Source: Kosakonia oryziphila
GTDB lineage: Bacteria; Pseudomonadota; Gammaproteobacteria; Enterobacterales; Enterobacteriaceae
Length of the DNA stretch: 64,000 nt
Reading direction: 5' to 3'
Assembly (NCBI RefSeq): GCF_900094795.1
Contig: NZ_FMBC01000002.1
Location: 88,737 to 152,736 of the forward strand
Within the stretch, counting starts at the first letter, position 1. Every line of letters starts with the position of its first letter. A program made the translations under genes and the position numbers. The notes beneath the pieces were generated by a model that made no database searches, was not told where the DNA came from, and saw only the letters and a program-made list of their open reading frames with translations. This document shows positions 1-10,484 of this stretch, in pieces.

Positions 1-379
1 CCAGCACATCCACCATCTGCGCAAAGTTGTTGAGGTACTCTTTCAGCGATGCGCCTTCGGGAGAGACATCGACGTCATGGAAGCAGTAAAAGGGGACGTT
101 CAGCTTATGGAAAAACTCAAAGGCGACATCAGCTTTGCGTTTCGCCTGCTCCATGGCCTCGCCAGGGTGCTGCCACGGGCGATCGAAGGAGCCCACACCG
201 AACATATCCGCGCCATTCCAGCAGAAAGTGTGCCAGTAGCAGGCGGCAAAACGCAGGTGATCTTCCATGCGCTTACCGAGCACTAGCTCATCCGGATTGT
301 AATGACGAAACGCTAAAGGATTCGTGGTTTTTGGGCCTTCATAACGAACCCGATCCAGCTGATCGAAATAAGCTTGCAT
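1..379 (-). CDS. xylA: Xylose isomerase, 5' part only
   Basis: Converts D-xylose to D-xylulose in the cytoplasm, the first step of xylose catabolism. Reading the minus strand from the ATG whose complement is 377-379 gives a protein beginning [16 protein letters not shown], followed by the conserved [18 protein letters not shown] stretch and [13 protein letters not shown], typical of the N-terminal TIM-barrel part of XylA. About 126 codons are visible and the gene runs off the left edge. It is divergent from xylF, so the intervening region should carry the shared XylR/CRP control. No defect is visible in the part seen. Confidence 0.95.
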   Translation of the reverse strand, partial: MQAYFDQLDRVRYEGPKTTNPLAFRHYNPDELVLGKRMEDHLRFAACYWHTFCWNGADMFGVGSFDRPWQHPGEAMEQAKRKADVAFEFFHKLNVPFYCFHDVDVSPEGASLKEYLNNFAQMVDVL

Positions 380-728
380 AATGAGCTCCATTGGCGAGTG
401 AACAATTCTGAAGTAATACTGGATTCTCTCTCCGGCTTGCTCAATTACGTTATTTCACACCGCCATTAAGAGAATACGCAAACGTGCGCTGGCTCGCAAA
501 ATAACGTCGACTATTGTTGCGTGTAGCCTTCCTCTTTTTTATGCAAAATCTATTTTTCTTTTTTTAAAATAAGATCGCGGTCATAAATCAGGAAATAAAC
601 CAAAAAACGTAATGCGTGGATAAAAATCAGTAATTGCCAACTTAACGTTCCGTGTTAAAAATTTGCTCGTCCAAAGCAGTGCATGTTTCTTTTATCTCGC
701 TCATCACCCTACGAAAGGTATTACTATT
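380..728. promoter_or_regulatory. xylA-xylF divergent control region
   Basis: This 349-bp gene-free stretch lies between the divergent xylA and xylF. On the minus strand, near 435-460, it holds a TGTGAAATAACGTAATTGAG segment that I recall as the conserved xylA promoter/XylR region of E. coli. The xylF side has long T and A runs (about 535-570) and ends in an ACGAAAGG ribosome-binding stretch before xylF. Function as a XylR- and CRP-dependent two-way promoter is inferred from synteny. Individual operator borders cannot be set by eye. Confidence 0.6.
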
Positions 729-1721
729 ATGAAGATAAAGAACCTTTGCCTTACACTCTGCGCCTCCCTGCTCCTTGCCAGCGCCGTTGGCCACGCCAAA
801 GAAGTGAAGATTGGCATGGCGATTGACGATCTGCGCCTTGAACGTTGGCAAAAAGATCGCGATATTTTTGTTAAAAAAGCCGAATCACTCGGCGCTAATG
901 TGTTTGTTCAATCCGCCAATGGCAATGAAGAAACACAAATGTCGCAAATTGAAAATATGATAAATCGTGGCGTTGATGTCCTGGTTATTATTCCCTACAA
1001 CGGTCAGGTATTAAGTAACGTAATAAAAGAAGCCAAACAGGAAGGTATTAAAGTTCTGGCTTACGATCGCATGATTAATAATGCAGATATCGACTTCTAT
1101 ATTTCCTTCGACAATGAAAAAGTCGGGGAATTACAGGCGCAAAGCCTGGTCAATAAAGTGCCGCAAGGGAATTACTTTTTAATGGGCGGCTCACCGGTAG
1201 ATAATAACGCTAAGCTGTTCCGTGCCGGGCAGATGAAAGTTTTAAAACCGTATATCGATAGCGGAAAAATCAAAATTGTCGGCGATCAGTGGGTCGATGG
1301 CTGGCTGCCGGAAAATGCGCTGAAAATAATGGAAAACGCGCTCACCGCTAACAATAACAAAATCGATGCTGTCGTCGCCTCAAATGATGCCACCGCAGGC
1401 GGTGCAATCCAGGCGCTTAGCGCCCAGGGGCTGGCAGGGAAAGTCGCCATCTCCGGCCAGGATGCGGATCTCGCCGGGGTAAAACGGCTGATTAACGGCA
1501 GCCAGACAATGACCGTCTACAAGCCGATTACACAGCTTGCCAACACGGCGGCGGAAATTGCCGTCGAGCTGGGCAACGGCCAGCAGCCGAAAGCAGATAC
1601 CACGCTCAACAACGGTCTGAAGGATGTCCCGTCCCGCTTGCTGACGCCTATCGAGGTGACGAAAGACAATATCGACGCCACCGTCATCAAAGATGGTTTC
1701 CATCAGAAAAACCAGCTCTAG
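729..1721 (+). CDS. xylF: D-xylose periplasmic binding protein
   Basis: Periplasmic receptor of the XylFGH ABC transporter; binds D-xylose and delivers it to XylH. I chose the ATG at 729 because it follows an AAAGG ribosome-binding site and gives 330 residues, the E. coli length, with a Sec signal peptide (basic KIK, hydrophobic core, cleavage after GHA near residue 23). An upstream in-frame start would add an unlikely leader. The mature part has the two-lobed sugar-binding fold of the ribose/xylose receptor family, with motifs such as VVASNDATAGGAI. It is followed by a GC-rich stem-loop before xylG, as expected for a receptor made in excess over the membrane parts. Confidence 0.95.
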   Translation: MKIKNLCLTLCASLLLASAVGHAKEVKIGMAIDDLRLERWQKDRDIFVKKAESLGANVFVQSANGNEETQMSQIENMINRGVDVLVIIPYNGQVLSNVIKEAKQEGIKVLAYDRMINNADIDFYISFDNEKVGELQAQSLVNKVPQGNYFLMGGSPVDNNAKLFRAGQMKVLKPYIDSGKIKIVGDQWVDGWLPENALKIMENALTANNNKIDAVVASNDATAGGAIQALSAQGLAGKVAISGQDADLAGVKRLINGSQTMTVYKPITQLANTAAEIAVELGNGQQPKADTTLNNGLKDVPSRLLTPIEVTKDNIDATVIKDGFHQKNQL

Positions 1722-1728
1722 CACGTTC

Positions 1729-1755
1729 GGCGCGCCTCTCCATTGCGGGCGCGCC
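1729..1755 (+). other. Stem-loop between xylF and xylG
   Basis: Two copies of the self-complementary octamer GGCGCGCC (1729-1736 and 1748-1755) can pair in the spacer just after the xylF stop. Such stems behind receptor genes usually protect the upstream mRNA and lower expression of downstream ABC genes. That role is inferred here. Confidence 0.55.
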
Positions 1756-1807
1756 CTCCGCCTCCTCTTTCAGGCGTTGTCAGACCAGCAAATGACGTGG
1801 AGCAGCT

Positions 1808-3349
1808 ATGCCTTATTTACTCGAAATGAAAAACATCACCAAAGCCTTTGGTGCTGTGAAAGCCATTGATAACGTCAGCCTGCGATTGAATGCTGGCGAA
1901 GTGTTATCACTGTGCGGCGAGAATGGTTCCGGTAAATCAACACTGATGAAAGTCCTGTGCGGGATCTACCCGGCTGGCAGTTACGACGGGGAGATAGTGT
2001 TTGCCGGCGAAACCTTGCAGGCCAGCCATATCCGCGACACCGAACGTAAAGGTATCGCTATCATTCACCAGGAACTGGCATTGGTGAAACACCTGACGGT
2101 GCTGGAAAATATCTTCCTCGGCGCGGAAATCACCCGTAATGGCGTGATGGATTACGACCTGATGACGCTGCGTTGCGAAAAACTCCTTAACCAGGTGAAG
2201 CTGGCCATTTCACCGGACACCCGGGTAGGCGATTTAGGACTGGGACAGCAACAACTGGTGGAAATTGCCAAAGCGCTGAATAAGCAGGTGCGGCTGCTTA
2301 TTCTGGATGAACCGACAGCCTCGCTCACCGAACAGGAAACCTCGGTGCTGCTGGATATCATCCGCGACCTGCGCAACCATGATATCGCCTGTATCTATAT
2401 CTCCCATAAACTCAATGAAGTCAAAGCGATATCTGACGTGATTTGCGTCATTCGCGATGGCAAACATATCGGCACCCGCGATGCAATGGGCATGAGCGAA
2501 GATGACATCATCACCATGATGGTTGGTCGCGAGCTTACGGCGCTTTATCCCAACGAGCCACATACTACCGGCTCGGAGATCCTGCGCGTTGAACACCTGA
2601 CTGCCTGGCACCCGGTTAATCGCCATATTAAACGCGTCAATGACGTCTCTTTCAGCCTGAAACGTGGCGAAATCCTCGGTATCGCCGGGTTAGTCGGCGC
2701 AGGCAGAACCGAAGCCGTGCAGTGTCTGTTTGGCGTGTGGCCCGGACGCTGGGAGGGTGCGATTTACCTTGATGGCAAGCAGGTGGAGATCCACAACTGC
2801 CAGCAGGCCATTGCGCACGGCATTGCGATGGTGCCGGAAGATCGCAAAAAAGATGGCATCGTGCCGGTTATGGCAGTGGGAAAAAATATTACTCTTGCGG
2901 CGCTGGATCAGTTTACCGGCACACTCAGCAGCCTGGACGATGCGGCAGAGCAGGCCTGCATTTTACAGTCTCTACAACGGTTAAAAGTAAAAACCTCATC
3001 GCCAGCACTTGCCATTGGCCGCCTAAGTGGCGGCAATCAGCAAAAAGCGATTCTGGCCCGCTGCCTGCTGCTCAACCCGCGCATTTTAATCCTCGACGAA
3101 CCGACGCGCGGTATTGATATCGGCGCGAAATATGAAATCTACAAACTCATTAACCAACTGGTGCAGCAAGGGATTGCCGTCATCGTTATCTCATCCGAAC
3201 TGCCCGAAGTGCTGGGTTTAAGCGACCGGGTGCTGGTGATGCATGAAGGCAAGCTGAAAGCCGATCTTATCAATCGTAATCTGACCCAGGAGCAGGTCAT
3301 GGAAGCGGCACTGAGGAGCGAACATCATGTCGAAAAGCAACCCGTCTGA
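1808..3349 (+). CDS. xylG: D-xylose ABC transporter, ATP-binding protein
   Basis: Energises xylose import on the cytoplasmic face of XylH. It has two fused ABC ATPase domains in 513 residues, the normal family length. The first has Walker A GENGSGKS (residues 37-44) and Walker [11 protein letters not shown]. The second has a degenerate Walker A (GLVGAGRTE, near residue 297), signature [11 protein letters not shown] and Walker [11 protein letters not shown]. One degenerate site is usual for sugar importers of the RbsA/MglA/XylG type. The start is preceded by a GGAGCAG ribosome-binding stretch. It overlaps xylH by 23 bases, suggesting translational coupling. Confidence 0.96.
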   Translation: MPYLLEMKNITKAFGAVKAIDNVSLRLNAGEVLSLCGENGSGKSTLMKVLCGIYPAGSYDGEIVFAGETLQASHIRDTERKGIAIIHQELALVKHLTVLENIFLGAEITRNGVMDYDLMTLRCEKLLNQVKLAISPDTRVGDLGLGQQQLVEIAKALNKQVRLLILDEPTASLTEQETSVLLDIIRDLRNHDIACIYISHKLNEVKAISDVICVIRDGKHIGTRDAMGMSEDDIITMMVGRELTALYPNEPHTTGSEILRVEHLTAWHPVNRHIKRVNDVSFSLKRGEILGIAGLVGAGRTEAVQCLFGVWPGRWEGAIYLDGKQVEIHNCQQAIAHGIAMVPEDRKKDGIVPVMAVGKNITLAALDQFTGTLSSLDDAAEQACILQSLQRLKVKTSSPALAIGRLSGGNQQKAILARCLLLNPRILILDEPTRGIDIGAKYEIYKLINQLVQQGIAVIVISSELPEVLGLSDRVLVMHEGKLKADLINRNLTQEQVMEAALRSEHHVEKQPV

Positions 3350-4508
3350 AATGAAGCTATCCACGGTCTCACCGGGCGTATTTTCCGGTCTGAAATCCCT
3401 CAACTTACAGGTCTTTGTCATGATTGCTGCCATCGTAGTGATCATGCTGTTTTTTACCGGTATGACCGATGGCGCTTACCTGAGCGCACGCAATATCTCT
3501 AACCTGCTACGCCAGACCGCCATCACCGGTATTCTGGCGGTCGGTATGGTGTTCGTCATTATTTCCGCAGAAATTGACCTCTCCGTTGGCTCAATGATGG
3601 GCCTGCTCGGCGGCGCAGCGGCAATTTTTGATGTCTGGCTCGGTTGGCCACTGCCACTCACCGTGGCAGTAACGCTGGTGCTCGGCCTGCTGCTGGGCGC
3701 ATGGAATGGCTGGTGGGTGGCCTATCGCAAAGTGCCGTCATTCATCGTCACCCTGGCCGGTATGCTGGCGTTTCGCGGCGTGTTAATCGGCATCACCAAC
3801 GGCACCACGGTTTCTCCCACCAGTGTGGCGATGTCGCAAATCGGCCAAAGCTACCTGCCAGACGGTGTTGGTTTCGGCGTCGGCGTTCTGGGCATGGTGG
3901 TGTTTGTGCTCTGGCAATGGCGCGGGCGGTTGCGCCGCCAGTCGCTCGGCCTCACGACACCAGCCTCCACCAGCGCGATTGGCCGTCAGGCGCTTATCGC
4001 AGTGATTGTGCTGGGTGCTATCTGGCTGCTCAATGATTATCGTGGCGTTCCCACGCCAGTGCTGCTGCTGGCGTTTCTTCTGCTGGCCGGGATGTTTATG
4101 GCCACGCGAACCGCGTTTGGCCGCCGGATTTACGCCATCGGCGGTAACCTGGAAGCCGCCCGGCTTTCCGGTATCAACGTTGAACGTACCAAACTAGCGG
4201 TATTTGCCATCAACGGTTTGATGGTGGCAATTGCCGGGTTAATCCTCAGTTCACGCCTCGGCGCGGGTTCGCCTTCGGCCGGGAATATCGCCGAGCTGGA
4301 CGCCATTGCCGCCTGTGTCATTGGCGGCACCAGCCTCGCAGGCGGGATTGGTAGCGTTGCGGGTGCCGTAATGGGGGCGTTTATTATGGCCTCGCTGGAT
4401 AACGGTATGAGCATGATGGATGTGCCCACCTTCTGGCAATACATCGTCAAAGGCGCGATTTTACTGTTGGCGGTGTGGATGGATTCCGCGACCAAACGCC
4501 GGGCCTGA
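3327..4508 (+). CDS. xylH: D-xylose ABC transporter, permease
   Basis: Inner-membrane channel subunit of the XylFGH importer. The 393-residue protein is strongly hydrophobic, with about ten likely membrane segments beginning with [17 protein letters not shown], and carries the BPD_transp_2 family motifs ([11 protein letters not shown], and later [10 protein letters not shown] and ASLDNGMSM). Length equals E. coli XylH. It starts inside the end of xylG with an AGGAG site ahead. A stable stem-loop follows before xylR. Confidence 0.96.
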   Translation: MSKSNPSEMKLSTVSPGVFSGLKSLNLQVFVMIAAIVVIMLFFTGMTDGAYLSARNISNLLRQTAITGILAVGMVFVIISAEIDLSVGSMMGLLGGAAAIFDVWLGWPLPLTVAVTLVLGLLLGAWNGWWVAYRKVPSFIVTLAGMLAFRGVLIGITNGTTVSPTSVAMSQIGQSYLPDGVGFGVGVLGMVVFVLWQWRGRLRRQSLGLTTPASTSAIGRQALIAVIVLGAIWLLNDYRGVPTPVLLLAFLLLAGMFMATRTAFGRRIYAIGGNLEAARLSGINVERTKLAVFAINGLMVAIAGLILSSRLGAGSPSAGNIAELDAIAACVIGGTSLAGGIGSVAGAVMGAFIMASLDNGMSMMDVPTFWQYIVKGAILLLAVWMDSATKRRA

Positions 4509-4535
4509 AAGGAGTGATGAATACAGGCGTGATCA

Positions 4536-4564
4536 CACTGCCGGATCTTTTTTATCCGGCAGTG
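4536..4564 (+). other. Stem-loop after xylH
   Basis: An 11-bp perfect stem, CACTGCCGGAT (4536-4546) with ATCCGGCAGTG (4554-4564), closes a T-rich loop between xylH and xylR. No T run follows the stem, so it is more likely an mRNA-stabilising or partial terminator hairpin than a strong intrinsic terminator. Confidence 0.55.
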
Positions 4565-4613
4565 GGCTGGATATGATAATCAGAATAGGTGGAAAGCCAG
4601 GAATCCCAGAGAC

Positions 4614-5792
4614 ATGTTTGAAAAACGCCATCGCATCACGTTGCTATTTAATGCTAATAAAGCCTATGACCGCCAGGTTGTCGAGGGCGTAGGCGAGTAT
4701 TTGCAGGCGTCGCAATCCGAGTGGGATATCTTTATCGAGGAAGATTTCCGTGCGCGCATTGAGAATATTAAAGAGTGGGTCGGCGATGGTATTATTGCCG
4801 ATTATGACGACCCGGAAATAGAACAGGTACTGGCCGATATTGACGTCCCAATCGTCGGTGTTGGCGGCTCCTATCACACGCCGGAAAGCTACCCTGCGGT
4901 CCATTACATCGCCACCGACAATCACGCGCTGGTTGAGAGCGCGTTCCTGCATTTGAAAGAGAAAGGCGTACACCGTTTTGCCTTTTACGGCCTGCCCGCT
5001 TCCAGTGGTAAGCGCTGGGCTGCTGAACGTGAATATGCTTTTTGCCGGCTTGTCGCGCAGGAGAAATACCGTGGCGTGGTCTACCAGGGACTGACCACCG
5101 CGCCGGAAAACTGGCAGCACGCGCAGAACCGGCTTGCCGACTGGCTACAAACGCTACCGCCGCAAACCGGCATCATTGCCGTGACCGACGCCCGCGCTCG
5201 CCACGTTCTGCAGGTGTGCGACCATCTGCATATTCCGGTACCGGAAAAGTTGTGTGTGATTGGCATCGATAATGAAGAGCTGACCCGTTATCTCTCCCGC
5301 GTCGCGCTCTCTTCCGTAGCGCAGGGCACGCGGCAGATGGGCTATCAGGCGGCGAAATTACTGCATCGTCTGTTGGATAGCGAAACCCTACCGCTTCAGC
5401 GGCTGCTGGTACCGCCGATGCGGGTGGTGGAACGACGTTCGACTGATTACCGGTCGCTGAACGATCCGGCTGTCATTCAGGCGATGCACTACATCCGCAA
5501 TCATGCCTGTAAGGGGATCAAAGTCGATCAGGTACTGGATGCTGTCGGTATTTCGCGTTCCAATCTGGAGAAGCGCTTTAAAGAGGAAGTGGGGGAAACC
5601 ATACATGCGGTGATCCACGCAGAGAAACTGGAAAAAGCGCGTAGCCTGCTGATTTCAACGTCACTCTCGATCAACGAGATTTCACAGATGTGCGGCTATC
5701 CGTCGCTGCAATATTTCTATTCCGTCTTCCGCAAAGAGTACGACAGCACACCAAAAGACTACCGCGACCGCTACAGCGAAGTGCTGATATAA
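4614..5792 (+). CDS. xylR: Xylose operon transcriptional activator
   Basis: Xylose-responsive activator of the xylA and xylF promoters. The 392-residue protein, same length as in E. coli, has an N-terminal LacI/periplasmic-binding-like sensor domain (about residues 1-270; includes VIGIDNEELTRYLSRVALSS) and a C-terminal AraC-type double helix-turn-helix (about 285-388; DAVGISRSNLEKRFKEEVG and the closing INEISQMCGYPSLQYFYSVF). It lies 105 bp after xylH on the same strand, probably with its own weak promoter, and ends at a shared terminator with bax. Confidence 0.95.
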   Translation: MFEKRHRITLLFNANKAYDRQVVEGVGEYLQASQSEWDIFIEEDFRARIENIKEWVGDGIIADYDDPEIEQVLADIDVPIVGVGGSYHTPESYPAVHYIATDNHALVESAFLHLKEKGVHRFAFYGLPASSGKRWAAEREYAFCRLVAQEKYRGVVYQGLTTAPENWQHAQNRLADWLQTLPPQTGIIAVTDARARHVLQVCDHLHIPVPEKLCVIGIDNEELTRYLSRVALSSVAQGTRQMGYQAAKLLHRLLDSETLPLQRLLVPPMRVVERRSTDYRSLNDPAVIQAMHYIRNHACKGIKVDQVLDAVGISRSNLEKRFKEEVGETIHAVIHAEKLEKARSLLISTSLSINEISQMCGYPSLQYFYSVFRKEYDSTPKDYRDRYSEVLI

Positions 5793-5802
5793 CGTACAAA
5801 GA

Positions 5803-5830
5803 AAAACGCCTTCCACAGGGAAGGTGTTTT
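5803..5830. terminator. Bidirectional terminator between xylR and bax
   Basis: The stem AAAACGCCTTCC (5803-5814) pairs with GGAAGGTGTTTT (5819-5830) over a 4-base loop, with one G-T wobble. The T run on one strand and the A run on the other let it stop both convergent genes. Confidence 0.8.
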
Positions 5831-5844
5831 ATCACTGAAAACAG

Positions 5845-6672
5845 TCACATGTGAGCAGCGATTAACTGCTGATTGTCCTGATACATGGCAAACAGGTAGT
5901 TGTTGTAACTCGCACCGCGGGTCGAGTAACCCTTCAGCTTATGAATCATGTTTGAAGCTGTCACTTCCTGATCGGCCTTACGTAACTGTGCGCGGGATTT
6001 ACGGAACGACGCATAAGCCGCGTGCGTATTCAGATTAGTGACGTAGGCCTCAACCGACTCCTGCAGAGATTCAAAGTGGGAATAGCCTTTCACCTTACCC
6101 GGGCCATTTTTACAGGCACCCTTGGCACACTTCATACCAAACAGATTGTTGTTGGTACGTGCAAGCTTAGAGGTACCCCAGCCGCTTTCTGCCGCCGCCA
6201 TGGTAGCGACCATGCTGTCAGGAATAATATCCACACGCTCCAGCAACGTGTTCCAGGGGATATGGCGCGTATTCCCGGACCAGCTCACTTTGTAGCGGTT
6301 GGCAATATCCTTCAGGCGCGCGCGTTCGGCAGGCGACCATTGGCTGTCGTACTGTTTCTTTTGCAGCCAGTTACGCTCGGCGGCAATCGCTGAGTTTTTA
6401 CTGGTGATGTAAGGCATTACTGTCCGGAGAAACGCTTTTTTCCTTGGGGTTCCGGAAGGGTATTTTCGCAAATCAGGAAGTGAGCTGCTATTTACACTAT
6501 TGCGAGAATACTCTTTTTTACTGCTTGCCTGCTTTTTTACGTTTGCCTTAGTGACGTGGGCTTTGTGACTCGCTGTTTCTGTGTGCGTCTTTGCCAGCAC
6601 TCCACCCGAAAATATAAGGGTGAAAAACATGAGTATCGTCGCCCCAGGTCGTCGCATGGGTATCGATATCAT
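5845..6672 (-). CDS. bax: Bax family glucosaminidase-like protein
   Basis: Predicted peptidoglycan N-acetylglucosaminidase-family protein of the cell envelope; the cellular role is poorly known. I chose the ATG complementary to 6670-6672 because an AGGAG lies five bases ahead and the product (275 residues) matches the E. coli length. The frame is open further upstream but without a better site. It has an N-terminal signal-like hydrophobic segment (ILMFFTLIFSGGVLA), a low-complexity basic linker, then the glucosaminidase domain with the catalytic-type segment AAAESGWGTSKLARTNNNLF. Convergent with xylR, divergent from malS. Confidence 0.9.
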   Translation of the reverse strand: MISIPMRRPGATILMFFTLIFSGGVLAKTHTETASHKAHVTKANVKKQASSKKEYSRNSVNSSSLPDLRKYPSGTPRKKAFLRTVMPYITSKNSAIAAERNWLQKKQYDSQWSPAERARLKDIANRYKVSWSGNTRHIPWNTLLERVDIIPDSMVATMAAAESGWGTSKLARTNNNLFGMKCAKGACKNGPGKVKGYSHFESLQESVEAYVTNLNTHAAYASFRKSRAQLRKADQEVTASNMIHKLKGYSTRGASYNNYLFAMYQDNQQLIAAHM

Positions 6673-6986
6673 TAGGTCTCCTGGTCGGATATGAACATTC
6701 CAACACCTTCTTTTTGCATAAATTTGAGGGCTGAACCTCGAATCATACCAAAAATAGCGTACAAGAGCACGTACAGAAATAATCCAATTCCGAAACCATG
6801 TCACCAGGAAATTGTGTAGAAAATGGACAGAGAGTGATAAATGTGGTGGTTATCGCAAATCTATGACGTTCTGTGTGGCTTATCACTCACCCGTTGTTCT
6901 CCTCCCTGGCGATAACGCGCACAGGATGAGTCGGCCCTGTTTTCAGCGTGGCAAACTAAAAGAAACCGCCGTTAACGGGACATCAG
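6673..6986. promoter_or_regulatory. bax-malS divergent intergenic region
   Basis: This gene-free stretch of 314 bp should hold the promoters of bax (minus) and malS (plus). Two segments near 6897-6906 (minus orientation) and 6921-6930 (GGATGAG) resemble MalT boxes (GGGGAKGAGG). malS is a MalT-regulon gene in E. coli, so MalT control is plausible, but the matches are imperfect. Confidence 0.4.
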
Positions 6987-9023
6987 ATGAAACACGCTGC
7001 GCTTTCACTGCTTTTTATACCCTGCTTCGCCTTCGCCGATTGGTCCACCAGCCGTTTTCCCGCCTTAACCAACGATGGCACAGGTCTGTGGCACAGTCAG
7101 GCGACGCTGAAAAAAGGGGCTAATCCGCTCACATTGCAGGAGGGCCAGCAATGCTGGCAACCTGCTGAAGAGGTGAAGCTCAACCAGATGTTGTCCCTGG
7201 TTCCTTGCACAGACAGCGCGCCACAGTGGCGCATTTTCCGCGACGGCGATTACCAGTTGCAGCTCGATACCCGTTCCGGCACACCCACTCTGTTACTGAG
7301 CGTGAAAAGCGAGAACGCCGACGCTCGTGCAAACGTGGCGCGCCAGTGTCCGGTGCGCAGTGATAAGCCGCTAACGATAGAGGTCGGTGCAACGTTCCCG
7401 GAAGGCAGCCAGGTGCGCGATTTCTACAGCCAGCAAACCGCCACCGTCCGCAACGGTAAAATCACCCTTAAACCTGCGGCAGAAAGCGACGGACTGCTGC
7501 TGTTAGAAAGAGCCGAAACCAATGGCCCGGCGCCCTTCCAGTGGCATAACGCCACCGTCTATTTTGTTTTAACCGACCGTTATGTGAATGGCGACCCGTC
7601 AAATGACAATAGCTACGGACGGCACAAAGATGGCATGCAGGAGATCGGCACCTTCCACGGCGGCGATCTGAAAGGCCTAACCAGTAAACTCGATTATTTG
7701 CAGCAACTGGGCGTGAACGCATTATGGATAAGCTCGCCGCTGGAGCAGATCCACGGCTGGGTAGGCGGCGGCACGAAAGGCGATTTTCCCCATTACGCCT
7801 ATCACGGTTACTACACGCAAGACTGGACGCGCCTGGATGCCAATATGGGCCGCGAAGAGGATTTACGCACGCTGGTAGATGAAGCGCACCGACGCGGCAT
7901 CCGCGTGTTGTTTGACGTGGTGATGAACCACACCGGCTACGCCACACTTGCAGATATGCAGACATATCAGTTTGGCGCTCTTTATCTGAAAGAGGATGAA
8001 CGGCGCAAAATCCTCGGCGAACACTGGACAGACTGGAAGCCCGCCACTGGCCAGACGTGGCACAGCTTCAATGATTACATCAACTTCAGCGATAAAACAG
8101 CGTGGCAAAACTGGTGGGGCAAAAACTGGATCCGCACCGATATCGGCGATTATGACAACCCCGGTTTTGACGATCTGACCATGTCGCTGGCATTCTTGCC
8201 AGATCTGAAAACAGAATCGACCACACCATCCGGTTTGCCCGTCTTCTACCAACATAAACCGGACACGCACGCACGGGAGATTGCCGGTTACACGCCACGA
8301 GATTATCTGACCCACTGGCTCAGCCAGTGGGTGCGAGATTATGGTATCGACGGTTTTCGCGTTGATACCGCCAAACACGTTGAGCTGGCAGCCTGGCAAC
8401 AACTCAAAACCCAGGCGACAGAGGCGCTGGCTGAGTGGAAAAAAGCCAACCCGCAGAAGAAAATCGATGATGCGCCATTCTGGATGACCGGCGAATCCTG
8501 GGGCCACGGCGTCATGCACAGCGCCTACTACGACCACGGTTTCGACGCAATGATCAATTTTGATTATCAGGAGCAGGCCGCCAGCGCTGTGCCGTGCCTG
8601 GCAAATATGGATACTGTCTGGCAGCAAATGGCGGACAAGCTACAAAGCTTTAACACCCTGAGTTATCTCTCCTCGCACGATACCCGCCTGTTCCGCGAAG
8701 GCGGCCAGCAATCGGCAGAGCTGTTATTGCTTGCGCCAGGCGCGGTGCAGATCTTCTATGGTGATGAATCCGCACGTCCGTTTGGCCCCACAGGCTCCGA
8801 TCCGCTGCAAGGCACACGTTCAGACATGAACTGGCAGGATGTTGACGGCAAAGCGGCGCAAAGCCTGCGCCACTGGCAAACGCTGGGACAGTTCCGCGCG
8901 CGCCATCCGGCACTCGGCGCGGGAAAACAAACCACACTGACATTGCCACAAGGATATGGGTTCGTTCGCGAGCAAGGAGAAGACAAAGTAATGGTTGTCT
9001 GGGCAGGTGCGACCCCACGCTGA
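6987..9023 (+). CDS. malS: Periplasmic alpha-amylase
   Basis: Secreted GH13 alpha-amylase that cuts maltodextrins in the periplasm for the maltose uptake system. The 678 residues (E. coli MalS has 676) begin with a signal peptide (MKHAALSLLFIPCFAFA). The catalytic triad is visible: nucleophile Asp about 460 in GFRVDTAKH, acid/base Glu about 503 in MTGESWG, and Asp about 565 in SSHDTRL. The FDVVMNHTGY region lies before them. A cysteine-bearing N-terminal extension typical of MalS is present. Single gene, divergent from bax. Confidence 0.95.
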   Translation: MKHAALSLLFIPCFAFADWSTSRFPALTNDGTGLWHSQATLKKGANPLTLQEGQQCWQPAEEVKLNQMLSLVPCTDSAPQWRIFRDGDYQLQLDTRSGTPTLLLSVKSENADARANVARQCPVRSDKPLTIEVGATFPEGSQVRDFYSQQTATVRNGKITLKPAAESDGLLLLERAETNGPAPFQWHNATVYFVLTDRYVNGDPSNDNSYGRHKDGMQEIGTFHGGDLKGLTSKLDYLQQLGVNALWISSPLEQIHGWVGGGTKGDFPHYAYHGYYTQDWTRLDANMGREEDLRTLVDEAHRRGIRVLFDVVMNHTGYATLADMQTYQFGALYLKEDERRKILGEHWTDWKPATGQTWHSFNDYINFSDKTAWQNWWGKNWIRTDIGDYDNPGFDDLTMSLAFLPDLKTESTTPSGLPVFYQHKPDTHAREIAGYTPRDYLTHWLSQWVRDYGIDGFRVDTAKHVELAAWQQLKTQATEALAEWKKANPQKKIDDAPFWMTGESWGHGVMHSAYYDHGFDAMINFDYQEQAASAVPCLANMDTVWQQMADKLQSFNTLSYLSSHDTRLFREGGQQSAELLLLAPGAVQIFYGDESARPFGPTGSDPLQGTRSDMNWQDVDGKAAQSLRHWQTLGQFRARHPALGAGKQTTLTLPQGYGFVREQGEDKVMVVWAGATPR

Positions 9024-9172
9024 GTCATAAGGCAAATATCAGCATATTATTCCAACAATAAATATGGAGTTAGTATAGAAAGCTAAAATCGTCACGGCGC
9101 GGCAATTTGCACACTGCTCTGCGGAGCGTTATGGTTAGCCACTTTGAACAGTAGCCCGACAGAGCAGTAGCG

Positions 9173-10429
9173 ATGACATTTTCACTTTTCGGCGACAAAT
9201 TTACCCGCCATGCAGGCATTACACGCCTGATGGAGGATCTCAATGACGGTTTACGTACCCCTGGCGCTATCATGCTTGGCGGCGGTAACCCGGCACAAAT
9301 CCCGGCCATGACCGATTACTTCCATAACCTACTTGCCGGGATGGTAGAAAACGGCAAAGCGATTGATGCGCTGTGCAATTATGACGGTCCGCAAGGCAAA
9401 ACCGAGCTGCTGGCAGCGCTGGCGGGGATGCTGCGCGAAGAGTTAGGTTGGGATATTGAACCGCAGAATATTGCACTAACAAATGGCAGTCAGAGCGCGT
9501 TTTTCTACTTATTCAATCTTTTTGCAGGCCGTCGTGCCGATGGAAGCACCAGGAAAGTATTATTTCCGCTGGCGCCGGAGTACATAGGCTACGCGGATTC
9601 CGGGCTGGAAGAGGACTTATTTGTCTCGGCGCGACCCAATATTGAACTGCTGCCCGATGGCCAGTTTAAATACCATGTCGATTTCGAACATCTGCATATT
9701 GGCGAAGAGACCGGGATGATTTGCGTCTCGCGGCCGACCAACCCAACAGGCAACGTGATCACTGATGAAGAGTTAATGAAACTCGATGTGCTGGCAAATC
9801 AGCACAACATTCCGCTGGTGATCGATAACGCTTACGGCGTGCCTTTTCCGGGCATCATCTTTAGCGAAGCGCGTCCGCTGTGGAACCCGAATATCATCTT
9901 GTGCATGAGCCTGTCGAAGCTGGGTCTGCCGGGCAGCCGCTGCGGTATTATCATCGCCAACGATAAAATCATCTCCGCCATTCGCAATATGAACGGCATC
10001 ATCAGTCTTGCGCCAGGCGGTATCGGCCCGGCAATGATGTGCGAGATGATTAAGCGCAAAGACCTGCTTCGCCTCTCCAAAGATGTGATCAAACCGTTTT
10101 ATTACCAGCGGGTGCAGGAGACCATCGCCGTTCTGCGCCGTTACCTGCCGGAAGAACGGTGTCTGATCCATAAACCGGAAGGAGCGATTTTCCTCTGGCT
10201 GTGGTTCAAGGATCTGCCCATCAGCACCGAATTACTTTATCAGCGCCTGAAAAAACGCGGCGTGCTAATGGTGCCGGGCGATTACTTCTTCCCGGGGCTG
10301 GATAAACCCTGGCCGCACACGCATCAATGCATGCGCATGAACTATGTGCCGGAACCCGCGCTTATCGAAGCTGGGGTGAAAATTCTTGCCGAAGAGGTTG
10401 AAAAAGCCTGGCAAGAAAACGAAGCCTGA
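9173..10429 (+). CDS. avtA: Valine-pyruvate aminotransferase
   Basis: PLP-dependent class I/II aminotransferase, cytoplasmic. It exchanges the amino group between L-valine and pyruvate (alanine) and contributes to valine/alanine balance. The 418 residues match the family length (417 in E. coli). The PLP lysine lies at about residue 249 in SLSKLGLPGSRCG, with the upstream IDNAYGVPFPG and SRPTNPTGN substrate/PLP contact motifs. Single gene between malS and the oppositely oriented ysaA. Confidence 0.93.
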   Translation: MTFSLFGDKFTRHAGITRLMEDLNDGLRTPGAIMLGGGNPAQIPAMTDYFHNLLAGMVENGKAIDALCNYDGPQGKTELLAALAGMLREELGWDIEPQNIALTNGSQSAFFYLFNLFAGRRADGSTRKVLFPLAPEYIGYADSGLEEDLFVSARPNIELLPDGQFKYHVDFEHLHIGEETGMICVSRPTNPTGNVITDEELMKLDVLANQHNIPLVIDNAYGVPFPGIIFSEARPLWNPNIILCMSLSKLGLPGSRCGIIIANDKIISAIRNMNGIISLAPGGIGPAMMCEMIKRKDLLRLSKDVIKPFYYQRVQETIAVLRRYLPEERCLIHKPEGAIFLWLWFKDLPISTELLYQRLKKRGVLMVPGDYFFPGLDKPWPHTHQCMRMNYVPEPALIEAGVKILAEEVEKAWQENEA

Positions 10430-10484
10430 AAAGCGTTTAAAATAGCCATACGCGTAGCTGGCGCTGACGTAGAACGTTAACGAC

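Noticed and set aside
7863..8627. 254-codon open frame on the minus strand
   Set aside because: Antisense to the catalytic part of malS; shadow.
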